NCBI GenBank assembly: GCA_027452205.1
Contig: DAIDGV010000017.1
Span: 62,001 to 126,000 of the forward strand
Source: a candidate division FCPU426 bacterium
GTDB taxonomy: Bacteria > Oederibacteriota > Muellerivitia > Muellerivitales > Muellerivitaceae
Direction of reading: 5' to 3'
Length of the DNA: 64,000 bases
Under the pieces are notes generated by a model. That model worked only from the letters and a program-made list of their open reading frames with translations. It did no database searches and was not told the origin of the DNA. Below are positions 1 through 8,744 of this stretch, piece after piece (within the stretch, counting starts at the first letter, position 1; each line of letters begins with the position of its first letter). A program made the position numbers and the translations under genes.

Positions 1-93
1 GACGCAAAAACGGCTTTGGGAAATTTAAATGGTCATGGCGTCAAAACAGAACTGATCCAATTCGCCGATTTTTTGATCGACCGAGACTTCTAA
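1..93 (+). CDS. C-terminal end of a probable polyprenyl diphosphate synthase (partial)
   Basis: The window opens inside a gene: frame 1 reads 30 codons without a stop and ends at TAA 91-93. The residues read as an Ala/Leu-rich helix followed by ELIQFADFLIDRDF. Trans-polyprenyl diphosphate synthases (IspB/HepT type) characteristically end this way, with a Leu-rich helix and then LADFVVERDR or similar. If so, the enzyme makes the isoprenoid tail of the quinone that complex I, encoded just downstream, reduces. The catalytic DDxxD motifs lie outside the window, so the call rests only on this short tail and on the context. Confidence 0.55.
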   Translation, partial: DAKTALGNLNGHGVKTELIQFADFLIDRDF

Positions 94-117
94 CGGGTAA
101 TCGTTTTAAGTTATGCC

Positions 118-146
118 TTGAAATTCATGTTTTATCCGTGTATAGA
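118..146 (+). promoter_or_regulatory. Candidate sigma70-type promoter of the nuo operon
   Basis: TTGAAA at 118-123 and TATAGA at 141-146 are separated by exactly 17 bases. Transcription would start near 153, about 38 bases before the nuoA ATG. It lies in the only non-coding gap between the upstream gene and nuoA. Both boxes are imperfect and there is no experimental support. Confidence 0.5.
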
Positions 147-190
147 TATGCCTGTTTTGCGCAGTAAAACCTTTCGAGAGAGAGAGGCTC

Positions 191-571
191 ATGCTCGAAC
201 AATACGGATATGTACTGGTTTTTCTTCTCGCGGGTATCTTTTTCATCCTGATGGCTTTCATCACCGGTTGGGTCTTCAGCCCCAACGGCCTATTGGGTCT
301 TCGATACAAATATAAAAAAGAAATTTTGGAAGACACCTATGAATGTGGTGTCGAAACCCAAGGTACTTCTTGGTTCCGATTCAACATCAGCTTTTATCTC
401 TATGCCCTTCTTTTTGTCATTTTTGACATTGAAACGGTCTTCTTATATCCCTGGGCTGTTTCTTTTAAAAAGTTAGGCGTGTTCGGGTTCGTGGAAATGG
501 TTGTTTTTATCGCGATCTTGCTGGTCGGTTTCGCTTATGCGTGGAAAAAGGAGGCCTTGAAATGGGAGTAG
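191..571 (+). CDS. nuoA: NADH-quinone oxidoreductase subunit A
   Basis: This is a small membrane subunit of respiratory complex I (126 aa, normal length). Three hydrophobic helices are visible, at about residues 7-30, 65-88 and 95-116. The family motif [16 protein letters not shown] follows the first loop and contains the conserved loop Cys near the quinone site. [18 protein letters not shown], with its acidic FDIE, is the hallmark of the second helix. The start ATG follows a GAGAGAGAGG purine run that serves as the ribosome binding site. It is the first gene of the operon and overlaps nuoB by 10 bases. Confidence 0.96.
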   Translation: MLEQYGYVLVFLLAGIFFILMAFITGWVFSPNGLLGLRYKYKKEILEDTYECGVETQGTSWFRFNISFYLYALLFVIFDIETVFLYPWAVSFKKLGVFGFVEMVVFIAILLVGFAYAWKKEALKWE

Positions 572-1104
572 GTTTGAAAGGCTTATCAAACAAAGATGTC
601 GAGTTGATGGAAAGTGAAAGTAATATTCCGGGGTTGTGGACCTTGGAAAAGGCCGTCGAGTTCATCTTCAAGTGGGCCCGTAAAAATTCCTTGTGGCCCC
701 TTCAATTCGGAACGGCTTGTTGCGCCATTGAAATGATGGCTACGGCCGCGGGGCGTTATGACATCGCCCGTTTCGGCGCTGAAGTGTTCCGCCCTTCGCC
801 CCGTCAGGCTGACCTGTTGATCGCCGCAGGTACGATCACTGAAAAAATGGGTTATGCCCTGAAGAAGCTTTATGAGCAAATGCCGAAGCCGAGCTGGGTC
901 ATCGCGATGGGAAGCTGTACGATCGCGGGCGGCCCTTACTATTACGATTCTTATACGGTCGTCAAGGGTATCGATTCTTTCATCCCGGTGGATGTCTATG
1001 TTCCGGGTTGCCCGCCGCGCCCTGAATCGCTGATCCATGGTTTGATGGCCATTCAAAAAAAGATCGATGACGAACCGATCTTCCGCCGTCGCAAGAACGC
1101 TTAA
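562..1104 (+). CDS. nuoB: NADH-quinone oxidoreductase subunit B
   Basis: This is the complex I subunit that holds the terminal iron-sulfur cluster N2, which passes electrons to the quinone (180 aa). Cluster ligands are visible: the adjacent pair in [12 protein letters not shown], one Cys in [12 protein letters not shown], and one in [12 protein letters not shown] place the start at ATG 562 rather than the in-frame GTG 541, because a near-perfect AAAGGAGG lies 9 bases before 562 and the GTG would lie deep inside nuoA. It overlaps the end of nuoA by 10 bases, which suggests coupled translation. Confidence 0.97.
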   Translation: MGVGLKGLSNKDVELMESESNIPGLWTLEKAVEFIFKWARKNSLWPLQFGTACCAIEMMATAAGRYDIARFGAEVFRPSPRQADLLIAAGTITEKMGYALKKLYEQMPKPSWVIAMGSCTIAGGPYYYDSYTVVKGIDSFIPVDVYVPGCPPRPESLIHGLMAIQKKIDDEPIFRRRKNA

Positions 1105-1127
1105 GTCGATCAAGGGAACGGATCCTT

Positions 1128-1601
1128 ATGACCAATGATGAACTAAAATCGAAACTTGAGGCCGATTTTAAAGACCAGGTCCAGTCTGTTGTGGTTACTG
1201 CTCAAAAAGAGCTGGTGATCACGGCAACTGTGGCCCAATATTTGAGCCTGTGCAAGCAACTGCGAGACAAGTCTGGTTATGAAATGAACCATCTTTCCTC
1301 ATTAACTGCGGTTGATTACCCGAAGGAGAACAAGATCACTGTGGTCAGTCATTTGTGGTCCTATAAAAATTGTTTTCAATTGACCGTGAAGGTCGATGTG
1401 GATCGGGGCAACTCGAGTATCCCGACCCTATTTGGGATCTGGGCCAGCGCCAATTGGTTCGAACGTGAAGTTTTCGATCTCTATGGTGTTGTTTTTGAGG
1501 GTCACCCCAATTTGCGCCGCATCATGATGCCGGATGATTACCAGAAATTCCCACTTCGAAAGGATTTCGCCGATGACGGATTTATTGTTAAGCCAAGTTA
1601 A
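1128..1601 (+). CDS. nuoC: NADH-quinone oxidoreductase subunit C
   Basis: This peripheral-arm subunit (30 kDa family, 157 aa) packs against NuoD. The C-terminal half carries the family signature ASANWFEREVFDLYGVVFEGHPNLRRIMMPDDY (abridged here; residues about 107-139), with conserved ERE, DLYG, GHP and LRRI. It is a separate gene, not the NuoCD fusion of gamma-proteobacteria. Its 3' end overlaps the start of nuoD by 29 bases. A GGATCC-like purine stretch precedes the ATG. Confidence 0.96.
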   Translation: MTNDELKSKLEADFKDQVQSVVVTAQKELVITATVAQYLSLCKQLRDKSGYEMNHLSSLTAVDYPKENKITVVSHLWSYKNCFQLTVKVDVDRGNSSIPTLFGIWASANWFEREVFDLYGVVFEGHPNLRRIMMPDDYQKFPLRKDFADDGFIVKPS

Positions 1602-2718
1602 GCTTTCCGGCGAGTCCCAGTTCGGGACAGACGAATATGTGGTCAACATGGGCCCCCAGCATCCGGCTACTCACGGCGTTTTGCGTTTGATCGTGAAGCT
1701 GGACGGGGAAACGGTGAAGGAAACGATCCCGGTCCTAGGCTATTTGCACCGCTCTATTGAAAAGATCAGCGAGAACCGTACCTATCCTCAGTGCATTACT
1801 TATACCGACCGTGTGGATTATGTTTCGGCGATGAGCGTAAATTTGGCCTTTGCTCTGGCCACTGAGCGCTTAATGGGTATCGAGGCTCCGGCCCGGGCAC
1901 AGTGGTTGCGCATGGTTTTTGTTGAGTTGCAACGTTTGGCCAGTCACTTGTTGTGGATGGGGGCTTTCGCGGGGGACATCGGTGCCTTGACCCCGTTCCT
2001 TTATGGGCTGCGTGAACGTGAACGCATCCTTGATCTCTTTGAAATGACCTGCGGCCAACGTTTGACCTACAACTACATCCGCATTGGTGGTGTGATGATC
2101 GATGTGCTTCCGGAATTTGTTCCGAAGTGCCGTGCTTTCTTGGATTATTTTGAACCGAAGATCGCCGAATACGAAGGTCTTTTAACCTATAACCCGATCT
2201 TCTTGGAGCGGACCAAGGGCGTGGGTGTGATCTCGCCTGAAGTTGGTATCAACGCTGGCATCTGTGGTCCTTCCTTGCGCGGCTCGGGCGTTTCTTGTGA
2301 TGTTCGCAAGCAACAACCCTACTTGTTCTATGACCAGGTTAAGTTCAATGAATGCCTGGAAACGGCGGGAGATTGCTGGAGCCGTTATAAAGTCCGGATG
2401 AATGAAATGCGTGAAAGCATCTCCATTATCCGCCAGTCTTTAGATCGTTTGGAGCCAGGCCCGATCGAAGCCAAGATGCCGCCTGTCCTGAAAGCGCCGA
2501 CCAACAGTGAGATCTATTCTCGTATCGAGTCTTCTCGCGGCGAAATGGGCGTGTATTTGGTGGGTGACGGCACTGCCAAGCCTTGGAAAGTCAAATATCG
2601 CTGCGCTTCCTTCAGTAATTTGTACCTTTTGGACGAGTTGACCCGTGGTTGGAAGGTGGCGGATATCATGGCTGTTCTGGGCAGTTTGGACATGATCGTC
2701 CCTGAAGTGGATCGTTAA
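1573..2718 (+). CDS. nuoD: NADH-quinone oxidoreductase subunit D
   Basis: This is the 49 kDa quinone-site subunit of complex I (381 aa), related to the large subunit of NiFe hydrogenases. Visible motifs are MGPQHPATHGVLR near the N-terminus, the quinone-loop region GYLHRSIEKI, and ELQRLASHLLWMG. The C-terminal PEVDR is also typical. I choose ATG 1573, preceded by AAAGGA, over the upstream in-frame ATG at 1534, which would put 13 poorly conserved residues in front. The gene begins inside the last codons of nuoC. Confidence 0.97.
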   Translation: MTDLLLSQVKLSGESQFGTDEYVVNMGPQHPATHGVLRLIVKLDGETVKETIPVLGYLHRSIEKISENRTYPQCITYTDRVDYVSAMSVNLAFALATERLMGIEAPARAQWLRMVFVELQRLASHLLWMGAFAGDIGALTPFLYGLRERERILDLFEMTCGQRLTYNYIRIGGVMIDVLPEFVPKCRAFLDYFEPKIAEYEGLLTYNPIFLERTKGVGVISPEVGINAGICGPSLRGSGVSCDVRKQQPYLFYDQVKFNECLETAGDCWSRYKVRMNEMRESISIIRQSLDRLEPGPIEAKMPPVLKAPTNSEIYSRIESSRGEMGVYLVGDGTAKPWKVKYRCASFSNLYLLDELTRGWKVADIMAVLGSLDMIVPEVDR

Positions 2719-2739
2719 TTCTCATAAGGATTGGGAACT

Positions 2740-3810
2740 ATGTTAACTGGTGAGAACATTGTGCAACTGGTTTCGGGACTACTGCACTGGGCCTATGCGC
2801 AGGCAGGTATTTCCTCTTTGGCGGGCGTTATCGATCCGATCATCTCGGCAGTGGTGATGTTCGGGTTCATCGCGGTTTTCGTCATGTTCCTGGTCTGGAT
2901 GGAACGAAAGGTTTCGGCACATATGCAAAGCCGTATTGGACCGAACCGCGTGGGTCCCTTGGGGCTTTTACAAACGGTCGCGGATGCGATCAAGCTCACT
3001 ATTAAAGAAGATGTGAAACCGGTCAACCGAGATAAGGTGCCTTATTTCATCGCTCCCATCGTCGCGTTCGTGGCAACTTTTATGGGCATGGTCGTCATTC
3101 CCTTCGATAAAGGTGTTGTGGTTCAGGATCTGAACGTGGGAATTCTTTATATCATCGCCATCACCGGCTTTACGGTCATCGCGATCTTGACCGCGGGTTG
3201 GAGCTCAAACAACAAATACGCTTTGTTGGGCGGGTTCCGCTCTGCCGCTCAGATCATCAGCTATGAAGTGTCATTAGTTCTGTCCGTAGTCCCGATCATC
3301 ATGATCACGGGTACCTTGAGCTTGTCGGGTATCGTTGAATACCAGAAACAAGCGGGTTACTGGTTCATCCTTCCGCAGATAGTGGCTTTCCTTATCTTTA
3401 TCACCTCGGCGACCGCTGAGGCGAACCGCGCTCCTTTCGATATCCCCGAAGCTGAATCGGAGCTCATTGGCGGATTCCATACGGAATATTCGGGTGTGAA
3501 GTTCGCAATGTTCTTTCTGGGCGAATACATCGCGGTGGTGGTTTCTTCCGCGGTGGCGGTAACGCTCTTTTTGGGTGGTTGGTTGCCACTGCCTTATTTG
3601 GATTTCTTGCATATCCCCGGTTTTGTATGGTTCTTGGCCAAACTTTTGTTGGTCATTTATTTGATCATGGCCTTTCGTTGGACTTTTCCGCGTTTGCGGG
3701 TCGATCAATTGATGGATTTTGGTTGGAAGGTTTTGATCCCGATTTCGATCATCAATATTTTAGCCACGGCAGTCGTTTGGTTCTGCCTCTACGGGAAGGG
3801 AGCTCAATGA
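2740..3810 (+). CDS. nuoH: NADH-quinone oxidoreductase subunit H
   Basis: This membrane subunit lines the quinone chamber of complex I (356 aa, about eight helices). Conserved loops are visible: [20 protein letters not shown], the acidic [20 protein letters not shown], and [16 protein letters not shown]. The ATG at 2740 sits nine bases after AAGGA; the in-frame TTG at 2731 would overlap that site. The stop overlaps the first ATG of nuoI (ATGA), so translation is probably coupled. Confidence 0.97.
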   Translation: MLTGENIVQLVSGLLHWAYAQAGISSLAGVIDPIISAVVMFGFIAVFVMFLVWMERKVSAHMQSRIGPNRVGPLGLLQTVADAIKLTIKEDVKPVNRDKVPYFIAPIVAFVATFMGMVVIPFDKGVVVQDLNVGILYIIAITGFTVIAILTAGWSSNNKYALLGGFRSAAQIISYEVSLVLSVVPIIMITGTLSLSGIVEYQKQAGYWFILPQIVAFLIFITSATAEANRAPFDIPEAESELIGGFHTEYSGVKFAMFFLGEYIAVVVSSAVAVTLFLGGWLPLPYLDFLHIPGFVWFLAKLLLVIYLIMAFRWTFPRLRVDQLMDFGWKVLIPISIINILATAVVWFCLYGKGAQ

Positions 3811-4322
3811 TGGGGATCGTCAGGTACTTTAGGAACATCTTGGCAGGTCTTTGGAATTTGTTGGTCGGGCTATCAGTGACGACCAAATATTTCTTCAAAG
3901 GAACGACCACTCAGCAATATCCGGAAGAGCGACTGCCTTTACCTGTCCGCAGTCGCAGCATGATCAAATTGATCTATGACGATGAAAAGGATCAGTTCAA
4001 CTGTGTGGCTTGCTTGATGTGCATGAAAGCCTGCCCAAACAGTTGTATCAAGCTCGAGGGTGTCCGGCAAGCCGATGGCAAGCGTCGAATGACCACCTTT
4101 AAACTGGATTTTTCCACCTGTATTTTCTGTGGCTATTGTGTTGAGGCCTGCGGTTTCGACGCTTTAACCTTTGTCTCGGAAGAATATGAGAATTCGGTCT
4201 ATAAGCGCGGTAGCTTGTTGCAAGACGAGCAGGCAATGAAATGGGTCCGCCCTCATTCTCCGGCGGCTGAAGCGGCACCGATCGAAAACACGGCTCCAGC
4301 CACGGCGGGAGCGCAATCATGA
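3807..4322 (+). CDS. nuoI: NADH-quinone oxidoreductase subunit I, 2[4Fe-4S] ferredoxin-type
   Basis: This subunit of the peripheral arm carries clusters N6a and N6b (171 aa). Two classical ferredoxin motifs are visible: CVACLMCMKACPNSCI and CIFCGYCVEACGFDA. The N-terminus starts with an amphipathic membrane-associated segment. The start is ATG 3807, overlapping the nuoH stop; the second ATG at 3810 is equally possible. The open frame extends upstream to 3579, but only inside nuoH. The C-terminal 25 residues are Ala/Pro/Glu rich. The gene ends in an ATGA overlap with nuoJ. Confidence 0.96.
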   Translation: MMGIVRYFRNILAGLWNLLVGLSVTTKYFFKGTTTQQYPEERLPLPVRSRSMIKLIYDDEKDQFNCVACLMCMKACPNSCIKLEGVRQADGKRRMTTFKLDFSTCIFCGYCVEACGFDALTFVSEEYENSVYKRGSLLQDEQAMKWVRPHSPAAEAAPIENTAPATAGAQS

Positions 4323-4888
4323 GCAATTTGATCTTCTATGCTATTGCAGGCATTGTGGTCGCTTCGGGGTTGCTTTCTTTAACGGTGCGCAACTTGTTCC
4401 ACTGCGCGCTTTTCCTTGCCATGACCATGTTCGGGGTCTCGGGTGTCTTCCTTTATTTGAACTCGGACTTTTTGGCCAGCGTCCAGGTCCTTATTTATGT
4501 AGGCGCGGTTACGGTCATCATCATTTTCGGTATTAGTTTGACCCGTAACTTAATGGATGACAGGGCCAAGGCGATGAATCGCCAGCTTTTATTCGCGGTT
4601 TTGGCCGCAGCGGTCTTAACGGTCATCCTGTTTGCGGCCATTCATCAATCGTCTTTCGTGACCCAAGAACATCCGATGGCCGTAACCCTAGGGACGGTGA
4701 CATCGGATACTCAATCCATGACAGCGGTTGAGGCGGGAGCCAGCCCGGTTTTCCAATCGGTCGGTTATTTGGCGGATGCCTTGCTTTTGCCGCAGAACGG
4801 TTTTGCTTTCGCTTTTGAGTTCGTTTCCATTCTTCTTTTGTCGGCTTTGGTCGGCGCTATCGTTATCGCCCGAAAGGATCCGTCGTGA
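4319..4888 (+). CDS. nuoJ: NADH-quinone oxidoreductase subunit J
   Basis: This antiporter-linker membrane subunit of complex I (189 aa) has about five helices. The pi-bulge helix region YVGAVTVIIIFGISLTRNLM (residues about 61-80) carries the diagnostic YVGAV motif. A Thr/Ser/Val-rich loop around residues 110-145 is a little longer than in many homologues. It overlaps nuoI by 4 bases and nuoK by 4 bases (GTGA). Confidence 0.94.
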   Translation: MSNLIFYAIAGIVVASGLLSLTVRNLFHCALFLAMTMFGVSGVFLYLNSDFLASVQVLIYVGAVTVIIIFGISLTRNLMDDRAKAMNRQLLFAVLAAAVLTVILFAAIHQSSFVTQEHPMAVTLGTVTSDTQSMTAVEAGASPVFQSVGYLADALLLPQNGFAFAFEFVSILLLSALVGAIVIARKDPS

Positions 4889-5199
4889 ACAGTATTCCAT
4901 TAGTCCACTTCTTATATTTGGCGGCCATGCTTTTTGGTGTCGGCGTTTTTGGTGTTTTGGCCCGCAAGAACGCGATCTCGGTCTTGATGGGGATCGAGTT
5001 GATGTTGAATGCCGTTAACATCAATTTCCTGGCTTTTGCCCGCTATTGGAACTGGAACAGCCTGACCGGACCGGTCTTTGTGGTCTTTGTCATCACTATC
5101 GCTGCGGCGGAAGCGGCCGTGGCCTTGGCTATCATCATCTCGATCTATCGCCACCTTCGGACGGCGAACGTCGATGATGCTCATTATTTGCGTGGTTGA
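4885..5199 (+). CDS. nuoK: NADH-quinone oxidoreductase subunit K
   Basis: This is a three-helix membrane subunit (104 aa) related to MrpC of sodium/proton antiporters. The conserved acidic residues are in the second and third helices: MGIELMLNAVN, and the Glu of AAAEAAVALA. It starts with GTG at 4885, overlapping the nuoJ stop. A 54-base gap separates it from nuoL. Confidence 0.95.
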   Translation: MNSIPLVHFLYLAAMLFGVGVFGVLARKNAISVLMGIELMLNAVNINFLAFARYWNWNSLTGPVFVVFVITIAAAEAAVALAIIISIYRHLRTANVDDAHYLRG

Positions 5200-5253
5200 T
5201 CCGTAAGTCTTTTGCCGTTTGTTGAACAACCTTATCTGTATGAGAGGGAAGTG

Positions 5254-7146
5254 ATGATCCAATACTCGTGGTTGATCCCAGCCATGCCGGCCTTGGCTTA
5301 TGCCTTGATCGCCATTTTTACCAGAAAGTCCAAAACTGTTTCGGCCATTATTTCGATCCTAACGATGGGCGCTTGTTTCGCTATTTCGGTCGGGATCTTC
5401 TTTGAGTTGATAAAGCTGGATCCGGCGAATAGGGTCATCACTTTTGGCGCGACTTGGCTTCAAATCGCTCCTTGGCAGGCTAATGTCGGCGTTTTGATCG
5501 ATCCGCTAAGCGTGAATATGCTGTTGGTTGTTACTTTAATTTCCCTCTTGGTCCAGATCTATTCCTGGGGCTATATGCATGAAGATGAACGTTGCGGCAC
5601 TTACTATGCTTACCTTTCGTTGTTCACCGCTTCCATGCTTCTTCTTGTTGTTTCGAACAATTATCTTCAGATCTTCGTTGGTTGGGAACTGGTCGGCCTT
5701 TGTTCTTACCTGTTGATCGGTTTTTGGTACTTCAAACCTGAGGCGGCGAATGCGGCCAAGAAGGCTTTTGTGGTCAACCGCATCGGGGACATGGGTTTTT
5801 TAATGGGCGTGGTCACTATCGGAATGGTCTTTCAAACTTTTGATTTTGCTCAAGTCAAGGATATGGTCACTCAGGGCATGGCTAATGGCACTTACCAAGG
5901 CGCCTATATCGCCGGTATCGCCTTGCTTCTTTTTTGCGGTGCGATGGGAAAAAGCGCCCAGTTTCCCTTGCACGTCTGGTTGCCGGATGCGATGGAAGGT
6001 CCTACGCCGGTCTCGGCCCTGATCCACGCGGCCACCATGGTTGCCGCGGGTGTTTATATGGTCGCTCGTACCTATGTTTTGTTCTCGGCAGATCCTTTGG
6101 CCATGACCGTGGTGGCTTATATCGGTGGTTTCACCGCCATTTTCGCCGCTACCATCGCCTTGGCACAGGATGACATCAAGCGCATCTTGGCCTACTCGAC
6201 CCTTTCTCAGTTAGGGTACATGGTTCTTTCGTTGGGCGTTGGTGGTTATACCTCGGGGATGTTCCACTTAACGACCCACGCTTGTTTCAAGGCTCTCTTA
6301 TTTCTGGGATCGGGTAGCGTGATCCATGCCGTCCATAACCAAGATATTTGGAAGATGGGCGGTCTTTCGAAAAAGATGAGTATTACGACCCTGACCTTCG
6401 CGATCGGGACTTTAGCGATCGCCGGTATCCCGCCTTTGGCCGGGTTCTTCTCAAAAGACGCGATCTTGGACGCGGTTAAGGACAGCAATATTTGGCACCA
6501 TGAGATCCTTTATTACGCTGCGGTCTTCACTGCCTTTTTGACGGCTTTTTACATGTTCCGCTTGTTCTTTGTGGTGTTCACGGGCGAGGCTCGGGACCAT
6601 CACGCTTATGACCATGCCCACGAATCACCCATTAGCATGACCCTGCCTTTGATGATCTTGGCTGTCCTTTCGGTCGTTGTTGGTTGGCTTAACTGGCCGG
6701 GTGTGGACGCTTACTCGAAGTTCGTTTCCTATGGTGAAGCCCATTTGGAAGGCGCTTCCAATATCTGGCAATTACTGGCTCAATCCTGGCTTTCCATCGT
6801 TATGGCGGTGGCCGGTATCCTTCTTTCCGCGATGTTCTACTACTGGAAGGTGCTCTCGGCGGAAAAGATGGCCGAAACCTTCAAGCCTGTCTACTTGCTT
6901 CTCAAGAACAAATACTACGTTGATGAGTTCTATACCTGGCTCGTCGATAAAGGACTGTTCGGGTTGTCCTCGATCCTGAAGTGGTTCGATGACGAGGTAG
7001 TCGATGATGGAATGGTGGATGGGACCGGTTGGGTGGCCCGCAAAATGGGCGGTTTGTTCAGTCTGACCCAGACGGGTTATGTTCAAAATTACGCCCTAGT
7101 GGTTTTTGGGGCGGTTGCCGTCATTTTCCTGCTGGTCAGTTTCTAA
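5254..7146 (+). CDS. nuoL: NADH-quinone oxidoreductase subunit L
   Basis: This is the distal antiporter-like proton-pumping subunit of complex I (630 aa, about 16 helices), with the long lateral helix expected at the C-terminus. Visible features are VGWELVGLCSYLLIGFW (key Glu of helix 5), the broken-helix segment with KSAQFPLHVWLPDAMEGPTP, and the Lys-bearing SKDAILDA later in the chain. The start is ATG 5254 after GAGAGGGAA; an in-frame TTG at 5212 would add 14 residues unlike the family. A His-rich loop lies near residues 447-455. Confidence 0.97.
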   Translation: MIQYSWLIPAMPALAYALIAIFTRKSKTVSAIISILTMGACFAISVGIFFELIKLDPANRVITFGATWLQIAPWQANVGVLIDPLSVNMLLVVTLISLLVQIYSWGYMHEDERCGTYYAYLSLFTASMLLLVVSNNYLQIFVGWELVGLCSYLLIGFWYFKPEAANAAKKAFVVNRIGDMGFLMGVVTIGMVFQTFDFAQVKDMVTQGMANGTYQGAYIAGIALLLFCGAMGKSAQFPLHVWLPDAMEGPTPVSALIHAATMVAAGVYMVARTYVLFSADPLAMTVVAYIGGFTAIFAATIALAQDDIKRILAYSTLSQLGYMVLSLGVGGYTSGMFHLTTHACFKALLFLGSGSVIHAVHNQDIWKMGGLSKKMSITTLTFAIGTLAIAGIPPLAGFFSKDAILDAVKDSNIWHHEILYYAAVFTAFLTAFYMFRLFFVVFTGEARDHHAYDHAHESPISMTLPLMILAVLSVVVGWLNWPGVDAYSKFVSYGEAHLEGASNIWQLLAQSWLSIVMAVAGILLSAMFYYWKVLSAEKMAETFKPVYLLLKNKYYVDEFYTWLVDKGLFGLSSILKWFDDEVVDDGMVDGTGWVARKMGGLFSLTQTGYVQNYALVVFGAVAVIFLLVSF

Positions 7147-7166
7147 TCGCCCGGGGGGTATAAGTA

Positions 7167-8744
7167 ATGTTCTCAGTGTTAGCCACGATCTTAGCGCCGT
7201 TAGCGATCAGTTTTAACCTGATCCATCCTGTCGCCCAGGGGGCCAATCTTTTGCCCTTGCTGAGCACCATGATCATCGTACCTGTCATCGCCGCGCTGCT
7301 GATCTTGATCTCGCCCGAGCAATGGTCCAAGTGGATTAGCTTGGCTGCCGCTTCTTTTGAACTGGGTTTGGGCATCAAGTTGTTCCTGATCTTTGATCGT
7401 GTCGCTAGCGGGTTCCAATTCGTTGAGGACATCTCCTGGCTCAAGAACCTGGGTATCAGCTACATCCTGGGTGTGGACGGTATGAGCGCCTTGATGGTGC
7501 TTTTGGTGACCTGTGTTTATTTCGCGGGCGCCCTGATCTCTTGGAACATCTCGATGCGCAAAAAAGAATATTTCGTTTACTTCTCGCTGTTGGTTGGCGG
7601 GGTAGCAGGCGCTTATGAAAGCTTGGACCTGTTCTTCTTCTTTTTGTTCTACGAATTCGCCGTCCTTCCTATGTACCTCTTGGTGGGTATCTGGGGGACG
7701 GGCCGCAAAGAATACGCTGCCATGAAATTGACCGTCTATCTTTTGGCTGGTTCGGCTTTCATGTTGGTCGGGTTTTTAGCTATTTACTTCACCTCGAACG
7801 TTCACACTTTCGACATCCGGGCGCTATCCGACGTGGCGACGACGGGTTTAAGCCCCAGCTTCCAAAATACCTGGTTTCCGCTGCTCTTTGTGGGTTTTGG
7901 GGTCATCTCGGCCTTGTTCCCATTCCACACTTGGTCGCCGGATGGATACGGTTCGGCTCCAACCGCCGCTTCCATGCTTCACGCCGGTGTGCTCAAAAGT
8001 TTGGGTGGTTATAGCATCATCCGGGTCGCTCTTCCTTTGTTGCCGGATGGCGCCAAGACCTGGCTGCCTTATTTGGCGATCCTTGCCTTGATCAATATGC
8101 TTTACGCGGCCATCGTGGCCTTGAAACAAAAAGACTTTAAGTACGTCATCGCTTACTCGTCGGTCTCGCATTGCGGTACGATCCTTTTCGGTATCTGTAC
8201 CTTGGAAGCCGCTGGGTTGAATGGCGCGGTCATCCAGACCTTCTCGCACGGTATCGTCGCGGCCATGACCTTCGCTTTGGTCGGTACGGTCTATGGTAAG
8301 GCCCACACCCGTGAATTAGCTAAGTTGGGCGGTCTGGCGGCCTGTATGCCGGTCCTCGGCGCTTTGTTCGTGGCCGCGGCTATGGCCAATGTGGGTTTGC
8401 CGGGCCTGAGCGGTTTCGTGGGCGAGTTCCTCGTCTTTTTGGGTTCCTATCGCAGTGGTTTCCATGGCGGGTTCCCGATCTTCCAAGCTTTGTTCCCGAT
8501 CGGGGTCGTGGCGATCGTGCTGACGGCGATCTATTACCTGCGCCTAGTGCAAATAGTTTTCTTTGGCGGCATCAAGGACCCGCACTTCAAAGAAGAGGTG
8601 AAAGATGGTTCTTTCGTCGAGATCCTGCCGATCGCTTTCCTTTTGATCGTTTCTCTTGCGGTGGGTCTCTATCCCAAGCCGTTCGTTGACATGTCCAATC
8701 TGAGTATCGCGCCGTTGATCGACCATATCGGAGGCTTCAAGTGA
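7167..8744 (+). CDS. nuoM: NADH-quinone oxidoreductase subunit M
   Basis: This is the second antiporter-like pumping subunit (525 aa, about 14 helices). LGVDGMSALMVLL, FYEFAVLPMYLLVGIWG (essential Glu) and LFPFHTWSPDGYGSAPTAASMLHAGV (residues about 246-271, family signature) are visible. The first 60 residues form a hydrophobic lead-in that is slightly longer than in E. coli. It ends in a GTGA overlap with nuoN. Confidence 0.97.
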   Translation: MFSVLATILAPLAISFNLIHPVAQGANLLPLLSTMIIVPVIAALLILISPEQWSKWISLAAASFELGLGIKLFLIFDRVASGFQFVEDISWLKNLGISYILGVDGMSALMVLLVTCVYFAGALISWNISMRKKEYFVYFSLLVGGVAGAYESLDLFFFFLFYEFAVLPMYLLVGIWGTGRKEYAAMKLTVYLLAGSAFMLVGFLAIYFTSNVHTFDIRALSDVATTGLSPSFQNTWFPLLFVGFGVISALFPFHTWSPDGYGSAPTAASMLHAGVLKSLGGYSIIRVALPLLPDGAKTWLPYLAILALINMLYAAIVALKQKDFKYVIAYSSVSHCGTILFGICTLEAAGLNGAVIQTFSHGIVAAMTFALVGTVYGKAHTRELAKLGGLAACMPVLGALFVAAAMANVGLPGLSGFVGEFLVFLGSYRSGFHGGFPIFQALFPIGVVAIVLTAIYYLRLVQIVFFGGIKDPHFKEEVKDGSFVEILPIAFLLIVSLAVGLYPKPFVDMSNLSIAPLIDHIGGFK